DNA of 64,000 nt, taken from contig JALGPY010000004.1 of assembly GCA_023055425.1 (NCBI GenBank), forward strand, positions 63,449,718-63,513,717, in the 5' to 3' direction. Source of the DNA: Linanthus parryae. Lineage: Eukaryota; Streptophyta; Magnoliopsida; Ericales; Polemoniaceae. The notes below the pieces were generated by a model. The model did not search any database and had not been told where the DNA came from. It saw only the letters and a program-made list of their open reading frames with translations. The translations under genes were made by a program, and so were the position numbers. Positions 10,382 through 22,250 of the stretch are shown here, piece after piece; position 1 is the stretch's first letter, and each line of letters begins with the position of its first letter.

Positions 10382-12342
10382 AATATTTAATAATGAAAAA
10401 TTTCCCATCTAAACAATGAACTATTTTTACGGAAGACAAAAAACTATTACCTAACAAAAATAATAAAACTGAAAATGACACTTTTGGCACAAATCAAATC
10501 TTGTTAAGTTAATTTTCTATTACATGTAGTTATTTTAATTGGCATTTACATTAAGAAACGTCTTTCACTAATTTTTTTGGTTTTTATATGCATTTATAGA
10601 AAATTTTACTTGATTTGTCAATCCTCTCATACAGAAGGTGTTGAGTTCATTTTACAGAGATTCGTCTTAGAAAAAAATTCAATTACAATTGTCTCTAAAA
10701 ATTCAAGTACATGAATTATCAAACTCAAAAATAAGAATAGAGTTGTTTCTTGTTTCATTTCCAATGACCAAATAGTCCAATACTATAAATAAACCTTCAG
10801 AAGGGTCAGAGCAGCAAACAAAAAGTGTAATACTTTTTCACCAAATCTTATTAAGAAAATATTTTCGGAGGAAAAAAACTCCCATGGAAATGCATGATTT
10901 TTTTTTTAAAAAAAAAGGTGATTAGGTATTAATGTTTTTTTCTCTTTTTGATATTGGTGGCGTGTCTCAGAGTGCTGAGACAGAGCGAGATATCCAATCC
11001 CGACATCGGCAATTCTGACGGTGTTGTCAAAGCACATAGTAAATAATATGTAGAGGAGATGCTGTTTTTCCTTCCTCAAATTCAAGAGGCATGACCCAAA
11101 GCGTGATATATTCTATCAACATAGGCAAGCAAGTCAGTCACTACGTCCTCTGCAGTAAGTTGTATATGTCGAAACTTCATATATTCTTATTTGTGTTCTT
11201 CATTTGATTTTCCAGGAATAGACTATGTGGAGTTGGAAGTGATGCAAGGTTATTTTTATCCATATTCGAGTTTAAGGGTTGGTTGTGTAATGTGTCTAAC
11301 AATAGGATATGATGGAGCTGATTCTTCTCTAATATTTATAACACAATTTAGTAAATGTATAATAAACAATTATCAATGGAGTTCAAGGCATCTCTTATCT
11401 TTCAAGCATTTGCTTAATATTACCTATATGTTTACTTTTAGTTGAAGTTTGGACAAATATTTTAAACAATTACTTTAATTTCCTTATTGTGAAGGAGAAC
11501 ATTAGAAGACTATGTCATAAATAACCGTGTCAAGTAAGACACCGATAGGGTAACATGTGGATTGAAGTGCTCCTTCATCGTCAAATTTGGAACCACATAC
11601 TCAAAATGTTTGTTAGGAAGTTCTTCTTCTTCTGGGTTTGCACTACTCTTGAAGCAGCACAAAAATGAATCTTACGATCGCTCAAGTTGATATATGGTGG
11701 TATTGTTTCGTTTTCACTGTATATTCCTTAAGATACATTATGAGGACCGCCTACTTTGATTTCAATTTTAATTAATAAATTACTTAAGATACACTGCCAT
11801 GAAAAACATCTCTTGCTTCAATATAGCAATCGTTGTATACATCTCCATATATAATTCTGCTTATTTTCATTTTTATATGAGCAAATAAACTACAAATGAA
11901 CAACAGTGTCGAGAGAATTTAAAAGTCTAAATAAAAGGATTTAAATAAATGACCACAGAGGAGAACAAAAATGGTACTTACTCATAATTCAACTCATTGA
12001 TTTTACGTATTTGTACCATTTGTTGATGATAACAATTTGTTTGCGTACTAAGCGTTCTTGCCAACAGATGATAGATGATGACTCTTAAGTCTTGAATTGC
12101 TTTTTTGAGGCAACTCTCTTTCCATAGCAACTTGAAACAAAGTTTTTTAATATACTTTTAACATGAAAAAAATTGATTATATGTTGAATTGGTACTTCCT
12201 CACCATCAAAACAAGGATTAATCATTCGACTAGTAGGATTTTGAACTATGAAGGCTTGGGAAAAATAAATCTCCATGTTCTCCATTTTTTGTTGTTAAAT
12301 ATACAGGTGAAAGGAGAATGGATTTTTCTCTTTTGGAGATGA
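10382..12342. other. Intergenic, no gene recognised
   Basis: AT-rich sequence with only short, unconserved-looking ORFs and no domain that I recognise. A short inverted motif TGTCTCAGAGTGCTGAGACA lies near 10963-10982. Confidence 0.5.
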
Positions 12343-12740
12343 GCCTGTTTGGTACCAGCTGAAAATCTCAATAATCAGCTGAAAATAATCTGAAAAAAAA
12401 AATCCAACTTAACTGAGAATCACAATCTGTTTGGTATGAGCTGAAATTATAGATTACTAACTTGGTCCATTTAACAAAATTTAAAGAGCTTCAAATCAAG
12501 TAATTAAAGACACCTATTTATAAATGAACTGTGATCATGCTAATGTAAAAAAATATATCAAAATTAATTTTTTAGAGATTTTCAGCTGCATAATCCCCAA
12601 TTTTGGAGATTCTACAATTGCACACTGATTATTTTAATCTGCAGATTATCAGATTAAAATCTACATGCATAACAAACAGAATTATTGAAAAGAGGTCGAT
12701 TTCAATCCAATTGGATTAAAATCTTGGATACCAAACATGC
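12343..12740. mobile_element. MITE-like element with TGTTTGGTA terminal inverted repeats
   Basis: The left end GCCTGTTTGGTACC and right end GGATACCAAACATGC are inverted copies of each other with about three mismatches. The interior is AT-rich and non-coding, with a further internal copy of the end motif near 12428. The target duplication is not clear, so the superfamily is unassigned. Confidence 0.6.
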
Positions 12741-12906
12741 ACATAGAGATTGGTTTGAGATTGTCATCTCCATCTTTTAAAAAGATTGAAAAAATTGAGA
12801 TTTGAATCTTACTCTAAAAAAGATCTTCATCTTTTCCTTGGGATTTAGAAACTCTTGGTTGGTGGCTAAAATATTTAAATATGACATCAAAATAGACAAC
12901 ATAATA

Positions 12907-13163
12907 CTACCTCTGTTTCTTCTCTTTCAATAGCGATTGACTTTTTACCCGTAACTGGATCACTTTGACTCGGTGATTTGGATAGCCGAACGATGTAACT
13001 TTTTGATAATTTTTTCATAGTATTGTAGAGTAAAGTTTATTACAAGGTCATGCAAAAATTACCAAATTTGTGTATCGTTTTGCTAACCAAATCACCGGGT
13101 TAAACTGACCAAGTGAATAGTGTCAAAAAATGAAATAAGCTGAAAGAGAAGAAACAGAGATAA
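12907..13163. mobile_element. Stowaway-like (Tc1/mariner) MITE
   Basis: The 257-bp element has inverted ends CTACCTCTGTTTC and GAAACAGAGATAA, flanked by TA on both sides. This is the target duplication and terminal sequence style of Stowaway MITEs. The interior is non-coding. Confidence 0.75.
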
Positions 13164-13357
13164 TAATAAGATAAGTAGATAACCCAATGAAAATGAAGAG
13201 GTGGGGGTTTGTCGTTAACCTCTGTGGAGTCAAATGACGTCTAGCTATGTCTACGTAACTTCACTTTTAGACAATCGATTATTTCATTCAAATAGAAAAA
13301 ATAAATATTTGGGTGACATAAATAAATTATTTAATAGGCATACACGGATCTTTATGC

Positions 13358-13465
13358 AGCTGGGGTGGTAGCTAAAGTGGTGGAGCGTTAGAAACCCCTG
13401 TACGAGGTCCCATGTTCAAACCCGGTTGACGATAAAAACAATCATTCAACAAAAATCTTTCAGCT
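13358..13465 (+). mobile_element. tRNA-derived SINE-like relic
   Basis: A pol III box A-like TGGTAGCTAAAGTGG (13366-13380) and box B-like GTTCAAACCC (13414-13423) lie about 45 bp apart, followed by an A-rich tail. It does not fold as a full tRNA. Low sequence conservation keeps confidence moderate. Confidence 0.45.
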
Positions 13466-13832
13466 ACAACGCAAAACAATTTAAATGTAGAAGATTAAAA
13501 TGTGGAAAGAAAAAAAATTAATTCTCTAAATAATGTAGCAAATTTAAAAACAATGAGATTTTTTTTTGTTTTTGAGAAAAAAAAAACAATGAGATTTCTT
13601 TTTAAAGACAATGAGAGGTTATTATTAATCATACAATGAAGAAGTAAAATTTAGTAAAAATTTCAAATCAATGCTCCGCAGATCTGTGGTAGAGTATTTT
13701 TATTAAGGTTGGAAACGTGTAACAGTACCAACTACCAACTACCACAAAGTGAGAGAGGGGTAGCTGAGCTAAATAATTGGAAGGGGTTAGGTACAAACAG
13801 AGCTCGCATAACAACAATTACACATAGCTCTA

Positions 13833-13872
13833 CCTCTCTCTCTCTCTCTCTCACACTCTCTCTCTCTCTGTG
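13833..13872 (+). repeat. CT microsatellite in the 5' leader of the hydrolase gene
   Basis: Two CT runs interrupted by CACA end about 35 bp before the start codon at 13907. CT-rich leaders are common in plant 5' UTRs, so this probably lies in the transcript. Confidence 0.8.
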
Positions 13873-13906
13873 AGTGAGCAGAGTGCACAGATAATCTGGT
13901 TGAGAA

Positions 13907-16900
13907 ATGGAAGAGAAGAAGATGAAGATACTATGCCTTCATGGATTCAGGACCAGTGGAAGTTTTCTCAAAAAGCAAATCAGTAAATGGGATCCTTCCA
14001 TCTTCTCTGACTTCGAATTGGTGATCTCTCTTTCCCCCTCTCTGTTCTGTATGAAATACATTGTTAAGTTTTACCATTTCAATGTTCTATGTTCATGTGT
14101 GTAATTCCATTTCAAGGGAAATTTCACTGAGGAAGGAGAATCTTTAGAATAACCCATTTCTGGTTCATTCATTTATTGTTTTTTTATGATTGTGGTGTTC
14201 GGATCAAATTACGGGTACCTCAACATAATGCATGAGCTCCTGGAAATGCTTACAGTGTCCTACAAGTCCAGTGCCTCACCAACTAAGCCAACCCCTTATG
14301 GTATTCCGGTTCAATTGTCTGTCACCAACCAGATTGCACCAAGTTGCACAAGTGGTATTTCACTGTATGAGCGATTCACAATTTCACTAAGAAGGCTGCT
14401 ATGCTTCACCCTCTCTTTGTTTTCTATGCGTCAAGATATGATTGTTGATGATTATTTATTTGATATTTTTCTAAAAATCTACAACCAATAAAAGAACGCC
14501 ATATACGCGGTATAATTAAAGGGTGAAAAGAAACGGGTGATGCTTAGTATTTTCCTTTCACTTATCCATTTCACATGAAGCCTAATTTCTTGTAGAAATT
14601 GTATCAATCCCAGATTCCCAAACTTATGGATGGTGGTGGTATAACATGAAACTCCTATCCTATGGTAATTGTTAGTACTTATGATATGTCAAGCAGTTAG
14701 CACCTTGTTTCATTCACCTTACTATTCTATATTATTTTATGGAAATATTGCTAATTCTAACAGTCAATTCCATGTCATTTCGTGCACTCTCAGAGTGTGA
14801 AAATCGCCCAATTTATCATGCTTTTTGTGACGGTATGGTGGCAGTGATGGTGGTGGTATGGGAGTCATGTTAATGGGAGTTTCTGGCTAAACAGGATGGT
14901 TCTGATTTGTGTTGCCCCATTATAACCCGCCCATTAAAGGAGGAATGTTAAAGACTTAGGCGGGTTGAGCTCATCTATGCTTGAACCCGTTTATAAATGG
15001 GCTTAACCCGCCCAACCCGCTTGTCGAACCGCTCTAAGATTAAAAATGACAACAGGTTTGAATAATTATCTTACAGTTGTGGTAATTGTGCAGGTATTTC
15101 CAGATGGAAAATATCCTGCAGGAGGCAAATCTGATATAGAGGGCATCTTTCCACCACCATACTTTGAATGGTTTCAGTTCGAGAAGGTGAATATTCTGTT
15201 CTTTTAATCTAGAAGAGTAGTACTCTATGCTTTTTCCCTTTATTCAAATCTCACGATTCGTAAGTTTCTCATAACCATTAATTATTTCTCCCGCGTTTCT
15301 CATGACAATTGTTGTCCCGGCTTCACTGAATCAGGATTTCACAGAATACACCAACTTGGAAGAATGCATCTCGGACTTGTGCGAATACATTACCACTAAT
15401 GGCCCCTTTGATGGCTTCCTCGGCTTCTCTCAGGTATTTTTTTTTTTTTTTTTTTCATTTAGGCTCCGTTTTTGTTGGTGGTAAAATATTTTCCTGTAAA
15501 ATGTTTTCCCTTGTTTTGGTGTTTGGTTCGCAATTTGTCTCGTAAAATCTTTTACCAAGTAAAATGTTTTCCCTTAAATGATGTAAAATGACTTGCACGT
15601 TTAAAATTCGTAAGCCATTTTCTGGAGAGTGAAGTAGTGTGACAACAACACATACTAACACCTCTGCCATTACCACCACCTTCACTGCCGCCACTGCTCC
15701 ACCACCCCATTACCACCACCTTCACTGCCGCCACTGCTCCACCACCACCTCAGCTTCCACCAACCACAAAAAATATAATGCACTAGCCAAATTTTTTCCA
15801 AGTGTCAACCAGACACTAGAAAATAATTGCATAGAAAACTTTTTCACGAATTGGAGCCTTTATCTATTGACTGGGAGCGCAATATTAGGCTACAAAGCCT
15901 TTTGTGCTCTGCTAATGTAGCTATGACAAATTTGTGCAGGGAGCTACTCTGTCGGCTCTCTTGCTTGGCTACCAAAAACAGGTACTTCACGAGTCCTAAC
16001 TCGTGCATTGTTGATCATGTAGTTTTATATTTTGGGCCATCCCTTTGATTATTTGTTGAATCAGGGTAAGGTGTTGAAGGACCATCCACCGTTTAAGCTG
16101 TTTGTATCAGTGTCAGGATCAAAATTTAGAGATCCAAGCATCTGCGATATCGCTTACAAAGACCCCATCGATGTGAAATCAGTTCACTTTGTCGGTGCCA
16201 AGGATTGGTTGAAGCTCCCCTCTGAGGAGCTTGCTGCTGCCTTTGACAACCCTCTCATCATCAGGCACCCTCAAGGCCATACTGTCCCAAGGCTAGGTAA
16301 GACCGCTTCATGTAGTTATAATCCCTCTGTCCACAAATTAGAGTCCGTATTTCCTATTTGTGTTGTCCGATAAAAAATGTCCACTTTCTGTTATCGCAAT
16401 CTCAATCATACCCTCAAAGAGCAGCTATATTACTCAAGGTGTCAAGGGGGGCGGCCCAGGTTTGAAACCAGCCCGGCACCCTCCAACACCCGAACTGGCC
16501 CAGCCCCCTAATCCCGAGACCGGCCCCCAACCCGGTGCGGTTCGACTTGGCCCCCCTCCAACCCGGCCCGGTCTGGCTCCCACCGGGCTGATCCCCCACA
16601 CCCCCCCCATACGGTACCGTTTATTAATTTTTTATTAATATACACACACACACGGCCCCCTAAAATCCTACACCCCAGTTTTTGGCCCGGGCCCGGTGGG
16701 GTTCAACTTCACTCGATTTCAACCCGGCCCGGCCCCCTCTACCACCCGGCACCTAACCCGGCCTGGCCCCCTCCCAAGCAGCCCCCACATAAACCCGCCC
16801 GGGCCCCTGACACCTTGATATATTTCTCCTATTTTCTAGGGAAGTAAGAGAACAAAGGACAAAACAGTAAATGACACTCTAAAAAAGGTGATTTACTAAC

Positions 16901-17161
16901 TTAACCAGTGAAGTCAGCTAAAATTTATCTTTTGAAAATGCTCTTAGTAGGAAGCAAGCTTGTTTGGACCCTTATCGTTCGATTCACACATTGTTTGATT
17001 CTAAATTAGATGAAGAGGCAGCAGAGACGTTGCGCAATTGGACAAAGGGTATCCTTCTCCAACACCAAGGCGATAAGAACGGACCCGTGGCAGATGACTC
17101 CAAAGAGAGCGTTGCTTTGGCAGAGAAGGGAGGAGAAGCTGTGGAGGTTGCCCAAGCCTAA
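13907..17161 (+). CDS. FSH/OVCA2-type serine hydrolase (putative esterase), six exons
   Basis: Predicted exons are 13907-14020, 15094-15186, 15335-15433, 15940-15981, 16065-16296 and 17010-17161. All introns are GT-AG and the reading frame stays open for 243 residues. This is a small soluble alpha/beta-hydrolase of the FSH1 family; members are serine esterases with poorly known substrates. Visible signatures are LCLHGFRTSG (9-18) for the oxyanion region, the nucleophile elbow GFSQG with Ser101 split across the exon 3/4 junction, FVGAKDW with Asp163, and HPQGH with His188. Residues GKSDIEGIFPPPYFEWFQF and FTEYTNLEECI match the family strongly. No signal peptide is seen, so it is probably cytosolic. 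The C-terminus (about 208-243) is hydrophilic and not part of the fold. Intron 5 holds a GC-rich transposon and intron 3 a 40-bp tandem duplication, neither of which breaks the frame. The exact substrate cannot be told from sequence. Confidence 0.9.
15667..15746. repeat. 40-bp tandem duplication in intron 3 of the hydrolase gene
   Basis: A CCACCACC/CTGCCGCCACTGC-rich unit is repeated with a 40-base offset (for example TTCACTGCCG at 15681 and 15721). The surrounding intron has several TAAAATGTTTTCC motifs that may be a MITE relic. Confidence 0.8.
16435..16817. mobile_element. GC-rich hAT-like MITE in intron 5 of the hydrolase gene
   Basis: The ends CAAGGTGTCA (16435) and TGACACCTTG (to 16817) are perfect 10-bp inverted repeats. 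The interior is an unusual run of CCCGGCCC-type sequence in an otherwise AT-rich region. The flanking 8-mers ATATTACT and ATATATTT are only partly alike, a possible decayed 8-bp hAT duplication. It does not touch the splice sites at 16297 and 17009. Confidence 0.65.
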
Positions 17162-18437
17162 TGTAGAAAGGTGTTGTGTTTGGGGCCGTGTTTTCTGTTT
17201 TTAATAAACTCCTGCATGTTGGTCTTGGAATCGTCTTATTGCCACTTGAAATCTCTTGTCTTTGTAATAAGGGTTAGTTATCTAGTAAGAAATGGAACTG
17301 GGTGTTCATCAGTTTCTGAAGTGTTCTTCCTTCATTGGGTTATTAAGTAATCCACCGGAACAGAGCAGTTCAAGGGGAGGGCGAACAACTTTGCACGCTT
17401 CTGATTCTTACTCTCTGCAGTTTTGTGACCTTCCTAAACTAGGAAATGCCGAAGTATATATCAGAGACTTTGAGTTCAACTATATTCAACTCGAAATTAC
17501 TAGATCTATTGTTCAAACTTGTGTTCAGTGTTTCCTTTCAAGAACTGAATCCTAAAATTGGCTGCAAGTTTTATTGCATCTTCCAGCACGTGATAAAACA
17601 AGCTTTGGGTTCTCTGGGCTCAATTTATGCTCAAGATTGAGAAAGAATTAGACCAAAAACAGGATTTTAAGGAAGCCAAACGAACCTATACAACCAACAG
17701 AAGAACCTAAAAATGAATGATCAATGATGATGATCTTAGTTCCTATGGTCTATAATCCTTCACAGAGATAATATCGGTTAATATAAATGTTCCTATCCCA
17801 GGTTGTTTGTGATAACTAGAAACACCAATTCAATCGTCTTAATATCGGAGACGTAGGAAGCTGGTTGGTCAGACTAGTGGTAAAATATACTCAGTAGCCT
17901 TTTGCAAGATGAGAAATGCAAGAAACACCCTTCTAACCTTTGGGGTGCAGTTGGGTTGGTCGGACATGCAGACTCAAGCCTTTGGATGTTTGCCTGAAGG
18001 TCTCAAGTCCAAAGTCCGAATCATGTGAAATTAATAGTGATACTTATTGGCTTTCTCAGTTATGATCTTGCTCAACATGAATTACTTCTCTGATATGGTT
18101 TGCAGGGTACTGAGCTGAAGCAGGTGGTATACACAGTGCACAACTAAAAGATACTAGTAGTTGTGGGCTCCCGCATCATAGAAATAATGAATATGGAATG
18201 GAAATGGAAGAGGCAACACGATACGGCCAAAAGATGGCATTACATTGGGATGAGAAATCATTAGAAACTTTACTAATTGTTTTAGTAACTTAATAACGTA
18301 TGTTTCCAAGTTAGAGTTTGACCACAGATCAACGGCTGATATATACAGTTGCTGCATATGACACATGCCACGTTGTGCGACATTCTAGTGAACGATAGCC
18401 ATATCAGCAGTGTTATCATAAATGTTATTATCACAAA
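17162..18437. other. 3' region of the hydrolase gene and intergenic sequence
   Basis: Holds the likely 3' UTR and then non-coding sequence. No domain-bearing ORF is visible. Confidence 0.5.
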
Positions 18438-18527
18438 TGGGTGCTAGCTCGGTGGCATCAACTATGATGTCTCGGGTTCGAACCCGGCTATATGATGTCA
18501 TTCTAAGAAAAAATAAAAATAAAAAAT
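18438..18527 (+). mobile_element. tRNA-derived SINE
   Basis: Box A-like TAGCTCGGTGG (18445-18455) and a perfect box B GGTTCGAACCC (18475-18485) lie about 30 bp apart, followed by an AAAATAAAAATAAAAAA tail. The body between the boxes is too short and unpaired for a functional tRNA, which favours a SINE. Confidence 0.65.
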
Positions 18528-18975
18528 GTTATCATCGACCGAGCACATACTGATGTGTGTACTTTTTACTGAATCATCGCTCATTGCACGTGGACACGAG
18601 ATACCATCTTTTATGTTAATGTTTAACGTGCGTAATCTCTTAGTTCATCACTTACGAAATCCAGAAAACTCAATTAGGCCAGAAATGCTAACACAAAGGT
18701 TGTTATTGTGAAATAGTGTGCATGCAATCATAAAAATGTATCGTGTATAGCTTTTCTTGAGTTCTTTCGTTATGCATGGACTTCTTCATCTTATAAGTTG
18801 CCAAAATAATGTGCATGCAATGATGCATCTACACTGCCAACTTCAGATCTAAAAGACAAGAATCTAAACTGCAGTTTCCTAACTGAAAGAGACAACAACA
18901 TTACTCGGAAAAAAAAAAAGGAAATGATAATAACCACATAGTACGCGATAATCAACAACTAAGTTTTTTCCACGG

Positions 18976-20046
18976 CTAAACCGAATTGCCAAAGCTCAGC
19001 CCCCAACCACGGAACTTCTCCTCCGTGATCCGATCCAACCGCTCCACCATTTCATCCGTCAAGTAATTCTTAAAATCTCCAACTTCCCCTTTCCTGAAAA
19101 ACTCCGAATTATTAACCACCAGTTGAGAACTATACCTCAATACACCAGATTTATTCACCTCCAGATTCCTTAAACTCTCAAAACTACAGAGTTCAAGTAT
19201 TTCTTCCACCACCCCGTCTCTCTCTTCCTCCGCAGTGAAACCTTTCCCCATAAACTCCGCCAATCTCTTCAACCAAACCCGCGGGTCTCTTTTCAAGTCC
19301 TCGTACTTGAGAAACAGTATCTTCTCAGGTGACTCCAAGCTTGCCCTCCAGTACCCCAGAACATGGTCCCAGTACGGCCCATAATGCGAAACCCCTTCAC
19401 AGAACATCTCAAAGGCTTCTCCTAGAGAAAGGGCAGGTACCTCCTGAGGTTTAATCTTGTTCATGAAGTGCCATTTCGAAATGAGCACGTCTTTTGGGTC
19501 GCGACACATGTACACAAACTTGCAACCAGACGCTGTAACAGACTCAGGCAACAAAGCATATGGGATGTGAGTAGAGAGGAGATTTTGCAAAGAGAGAACC
19601 TTGTTGGTTGTAATGGGGTAGTCTTTGTAAATGAAGGCGTCCAAGAATGGGAAACAATCGTGGGGTCCTTTTTTAAGTAAAGGGTGGGTGGAGAAACTGT
19701 AAAGTGAACGGTTCTGGGTGGCGAACATCAGGGCACGGAGCCATGTTGTGCCACATTTGAGAGGAGTGGCTAAGAAGATTGAGGACGGCGAAGCCCTGAA
19801 GTGGTTTTGGATTAGCAAAACTCCTTTGAGAGCTGAAGATGGGGTTAGCCAGTAACCTTGGTAATGGACTAGGTCTTTGGTCATCCAGCCTTTGGCTTTT
19901 GGAAGGGTGTGAAGGAGGACATTGTAGTTTTGGTAAGTTCTCTCATACTCTTCTAGTTGGTTTTGGTTTTGGTGTTGGTTTTCTTCAACATCAATCTTGG
20001 TTGTGGGGAAGCACAGCAGATGAGAAGAAGCTAAGGAAAGAGCCAT
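18976..20046 (-). CDS. Cytosolic sulfotransferase (SOT family), intronless
   Basis: Encodes 356 residues in one exon, the usual build of plant SOT genes. The enzyme moves a sulfonate group from PAPS to a small hydroxylated acceptor in the cytosol; in plants acceptors include flavonoids, hydroxyjasmonates, brassinosteroids and desulfoglucosinolates, and this sequence does not say which. The PAPS 5'-phosphosulfate loop TPLKCGTTW is at 94-102, the catalytic His is in LLSTHIPY (His160), the 3'-phosphate contacts are Arg182 and Ser190 in CRDPKDVLISKW, and the dimer/PAPS motif RKGEVGDFKNYL is at 318-329. The last normally reads GDWK; here Phe replaces Trp. The glutamine/asparagine-rich stretch at 22-31 is variable in the family. 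The start at 20046 is the first Met and lies 87 bp from a TATA-like box. Confidence 0.94.
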   Translation of the reverse strand: MALSLASSHLLCFPTTKIDVEENQHQNQNQLEEYERTYQNYNVLLHTLPKAKGWMTKDLVHYQGYWLTPSSALKGVLLIQNHFRASPSSIFLATPLKCGTTWLRALMFATQNRSLYSFSTHPLLKKGPHDCFPFLDAFIYKDYPITTNKVLSLQNLLSTHIPYALLPESVTASGCKFVYMCRDPKDVLISKWHFMNKIKPQEVPALSLGEAFEMFCEGVSHYGPYWDHVLGYWRASLESPEKILFLKYEDLKRDPRVWLKRLAEFMGKGFTAEEERDGVVEEILELCSFESLRNLEVNKSGVLRYSSQLVVNNSEFFRKGEVGDFKNYLTDEMVERLDRITEEKFRGWGLSFGNSV

Positions 20047-20285
20047 TGCTCAGCAGGGGCTAGGGTTTCGTAGCTCTAGGAAAATCTAGGGTTTCTTATC
20101 TTTGGGTGTCCAGATACAGAAGTAGTAGTCAACTTTATATTGCTCAAATGAGCTAGGGATTTTCAGCTCAGAAAAAAACTAGGGTTTCTTATTGCTAGGA
20201 GTCCAAAGCTAGGGTTTCTTATCTATGGGTGTCCAAGAAGAGAGGAAGTAGTCAATTTTAAATTGTTCAAAGGAGACAGTGAATT
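20047..20285 (-). promoter_or_regulatory. Duplicated telo-box upstream region of the sulfotransferase gene
   Basis: Four telo-box motifs (AAACCCTA on the coding strand) lie at 20061-20068, 20087-20094, 20180-20187 and 20210-20217. A unit of about 70 bp starting AGGGTTTCTTATCT is present twice (20091 and 20213, about 122 bp apart). A TATA-like ATATAAAG lies at about 20133-20140. Telo boxes are known cis elements in plant promoters; their role here is inference. Confidence 0.6.
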
Positions 20286-21770
20286 GTACTTAGTTTAATT
20301 AAGTTATCCGCGACATCTTGGAAATGTAATGTTGTATCAACCGAGGTGTGGGTGTAAGGTTTCTATTGGGTGATTAGACTAATCTTATACGTTAAACCCT
20401 GAACTGAATACTAGGTACGCATACACACGCACGCAAGTACGTAATCCCGAGAAACTTAAACACAAAGGTACACATTGGAACATTGCACTTAAATGGCAAT
20501 CAGATTAAACAAGGAAAAGATTCTGTTCAAAGCTGGCAGATATAACTTTATAATGAGCCTCCGCTAGCAGATATATTTCTGGGAACTTGAGCAGATTTTG
20601 CACGAATGCCAAAGATTATTTTCTCAGCCAAACAAGGAGGCTCAACATGAATTCGAGTTTCCCACTGATAATCTATGCTATTCTATTAAGCCTAAGATGC
20701 TCTGGCTAAAACCTAATAACTTCGAAACGTTGGGGGCAAATTGTAATGATACGTGCAATCCCTATCTTCCCTTCCGGAATGTTGCGTGGTTATTTTTCCG
20801 TTTCTTGTATAGGAGCAACCTAGCCCATGTCTTCTTCTCTCGTGCAATTTTTGTTATCAATTTATAGTTCTAATCATCCTTATTTCTTATTATGATTGGA
20901 CTTTTCAGTGGTTTTACCGTGTATTGGTGGTCTGCAATATTTAACCTATTCATTCTTCACTCACGATCATGTTTCCCGGGGGAGGCAAAAAAGCCAAAAA
21001 ATGGATAACCTCGTCATCTCTGCTAACTTGTGTGGTTAGGACCAAGAATGGTTATCCTCATCGGATGGTACCAGAAACGCGGAGCACTACAGTACATGGG
21101 GCGAGAACGGGAGCCGGAAACGTGATAGGTCTCGCTACGGGATACGTTAGGGGTAGGTTTCTCTGGAATGTTGTCAACGTGGAATGCTAATTGGAACTAA
21201 TTGCAATAAGAGGACTCTTAAAAAAATGAGATTTTGTTTTGATTTTAAGGAAATTAGATTTTTTCATAATAATTGATTTTCCTTTAAATTACCAGTAGCT
21301 AGCAGTGTTGTGGAATATGTGACTAATTTTTAATATAAAAATAAAATAATAAACAATCCAATAATGCTCATACCCATTTTTTCGTATTAACAAAATATTT
21401 TTTAAAACTAGCCTCCAGACCAGAGAGAAAGACAAACGGACAAAGCCTCCGAACAAAAGAGGACGGCGCCGGAGAAGATGAATGAGAGGATTGGTCTGAT
21501 TGTAGAAAGTAGAAACAACGATGATAAACATTTCCGTTATGTCCCTCACTCCCCGGAACATTGCGGACGCGGCTTTATGCGGTCGGGTCGAAAATGTACC
21601 GTGTCTCGGGACAAACTTACCTGATCAATAACGCTGATAGTTTTACGACTGGTAATATAGACCTCATCATCTCTGCTGACGTTGCTAAGCAAACATTAGT
21701 CCGGATGACGTTGTATTTTTAATTACCACTTAGGCTTGAATATTTTTTATTTACTATTACCTCCATTTCA
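20286..21770. other. Intergenic, no gene recognised
   Basis: Short ORFs without recognisable domains. Nothing here can be supported as a gene. Confidence 0.5.
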
Positions 21771-22250
21771 GGTGCTTCTTCACAAACACCTCATTGTTTC
21801 TTATGTTTCTAATGCAGGACAATTTGCCGATATTTTCACGAAAGGGGTCACCACACCCCCATTTTATAGAGCTCAAAAGCAAACTAATGGTAGGCACACC
21901 CCCATCAGTTTGAGGGACAATATTAGACAAGTCCAATTGAAGTCGGATCAATTTCACGTGGCTAAAGCCCATCAAGTCCTCCTACTACACTTAAGGCCCA
22001 CTAGAAATACAATCCCACATAAAATGTTAGGGTTATTTTGTAATGAGATCCAAACTATAAGGATCATATGGCTATTTATTTCTTTGAGCTGACCAATGGT
22101 TACAATTCCGACTGTTCGGTACCCTTGTATATAATGCCTCTTCCCTAAGACATTATTTCATTTCGGTGTTGTTCCTTCGTCTTCGAGAGCTCTGCTTCTC
22201 TTAAAGATGAAGAAGCACCTTAAATGGAGGCAGTAATAGATCCAGTACTA
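21771..22250 (+). mobile_element. Ty1/copia remnant: RNase H C-terminus plus 3' LTR fragment
   Basis: Translation gives LIVSYVSNAGQFADIFTKG (21796-21852), the conserved end of copia RNase H. It is followed by a purine-rich AGTTTGAGGGA tract and LTR-like sequence with TGTATATAATGCC near 22130. No 5' part or second LTR is present. Confidence 0.7.

Noticed and set aside
14186..14491. 101-residue ORF between hydrolase exons
   Set aside because: It falls inside intron 1, shows no domain, and the flanking exons splice without it.
15639..15920. Threonine/histidine/proline-rich ORF
   Set aside because: Product of the 40-bp intron repeat, in intron 3 of the hydrolase gene.
18438..18527. True tRNA gene
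   Set aside because: Box A and B are present, but the spacing and flanks do not give acceptor, anticodon and T stems. An A-rich tail follows, so SINE is better. The same holds for 13358, 34842 and 60706.
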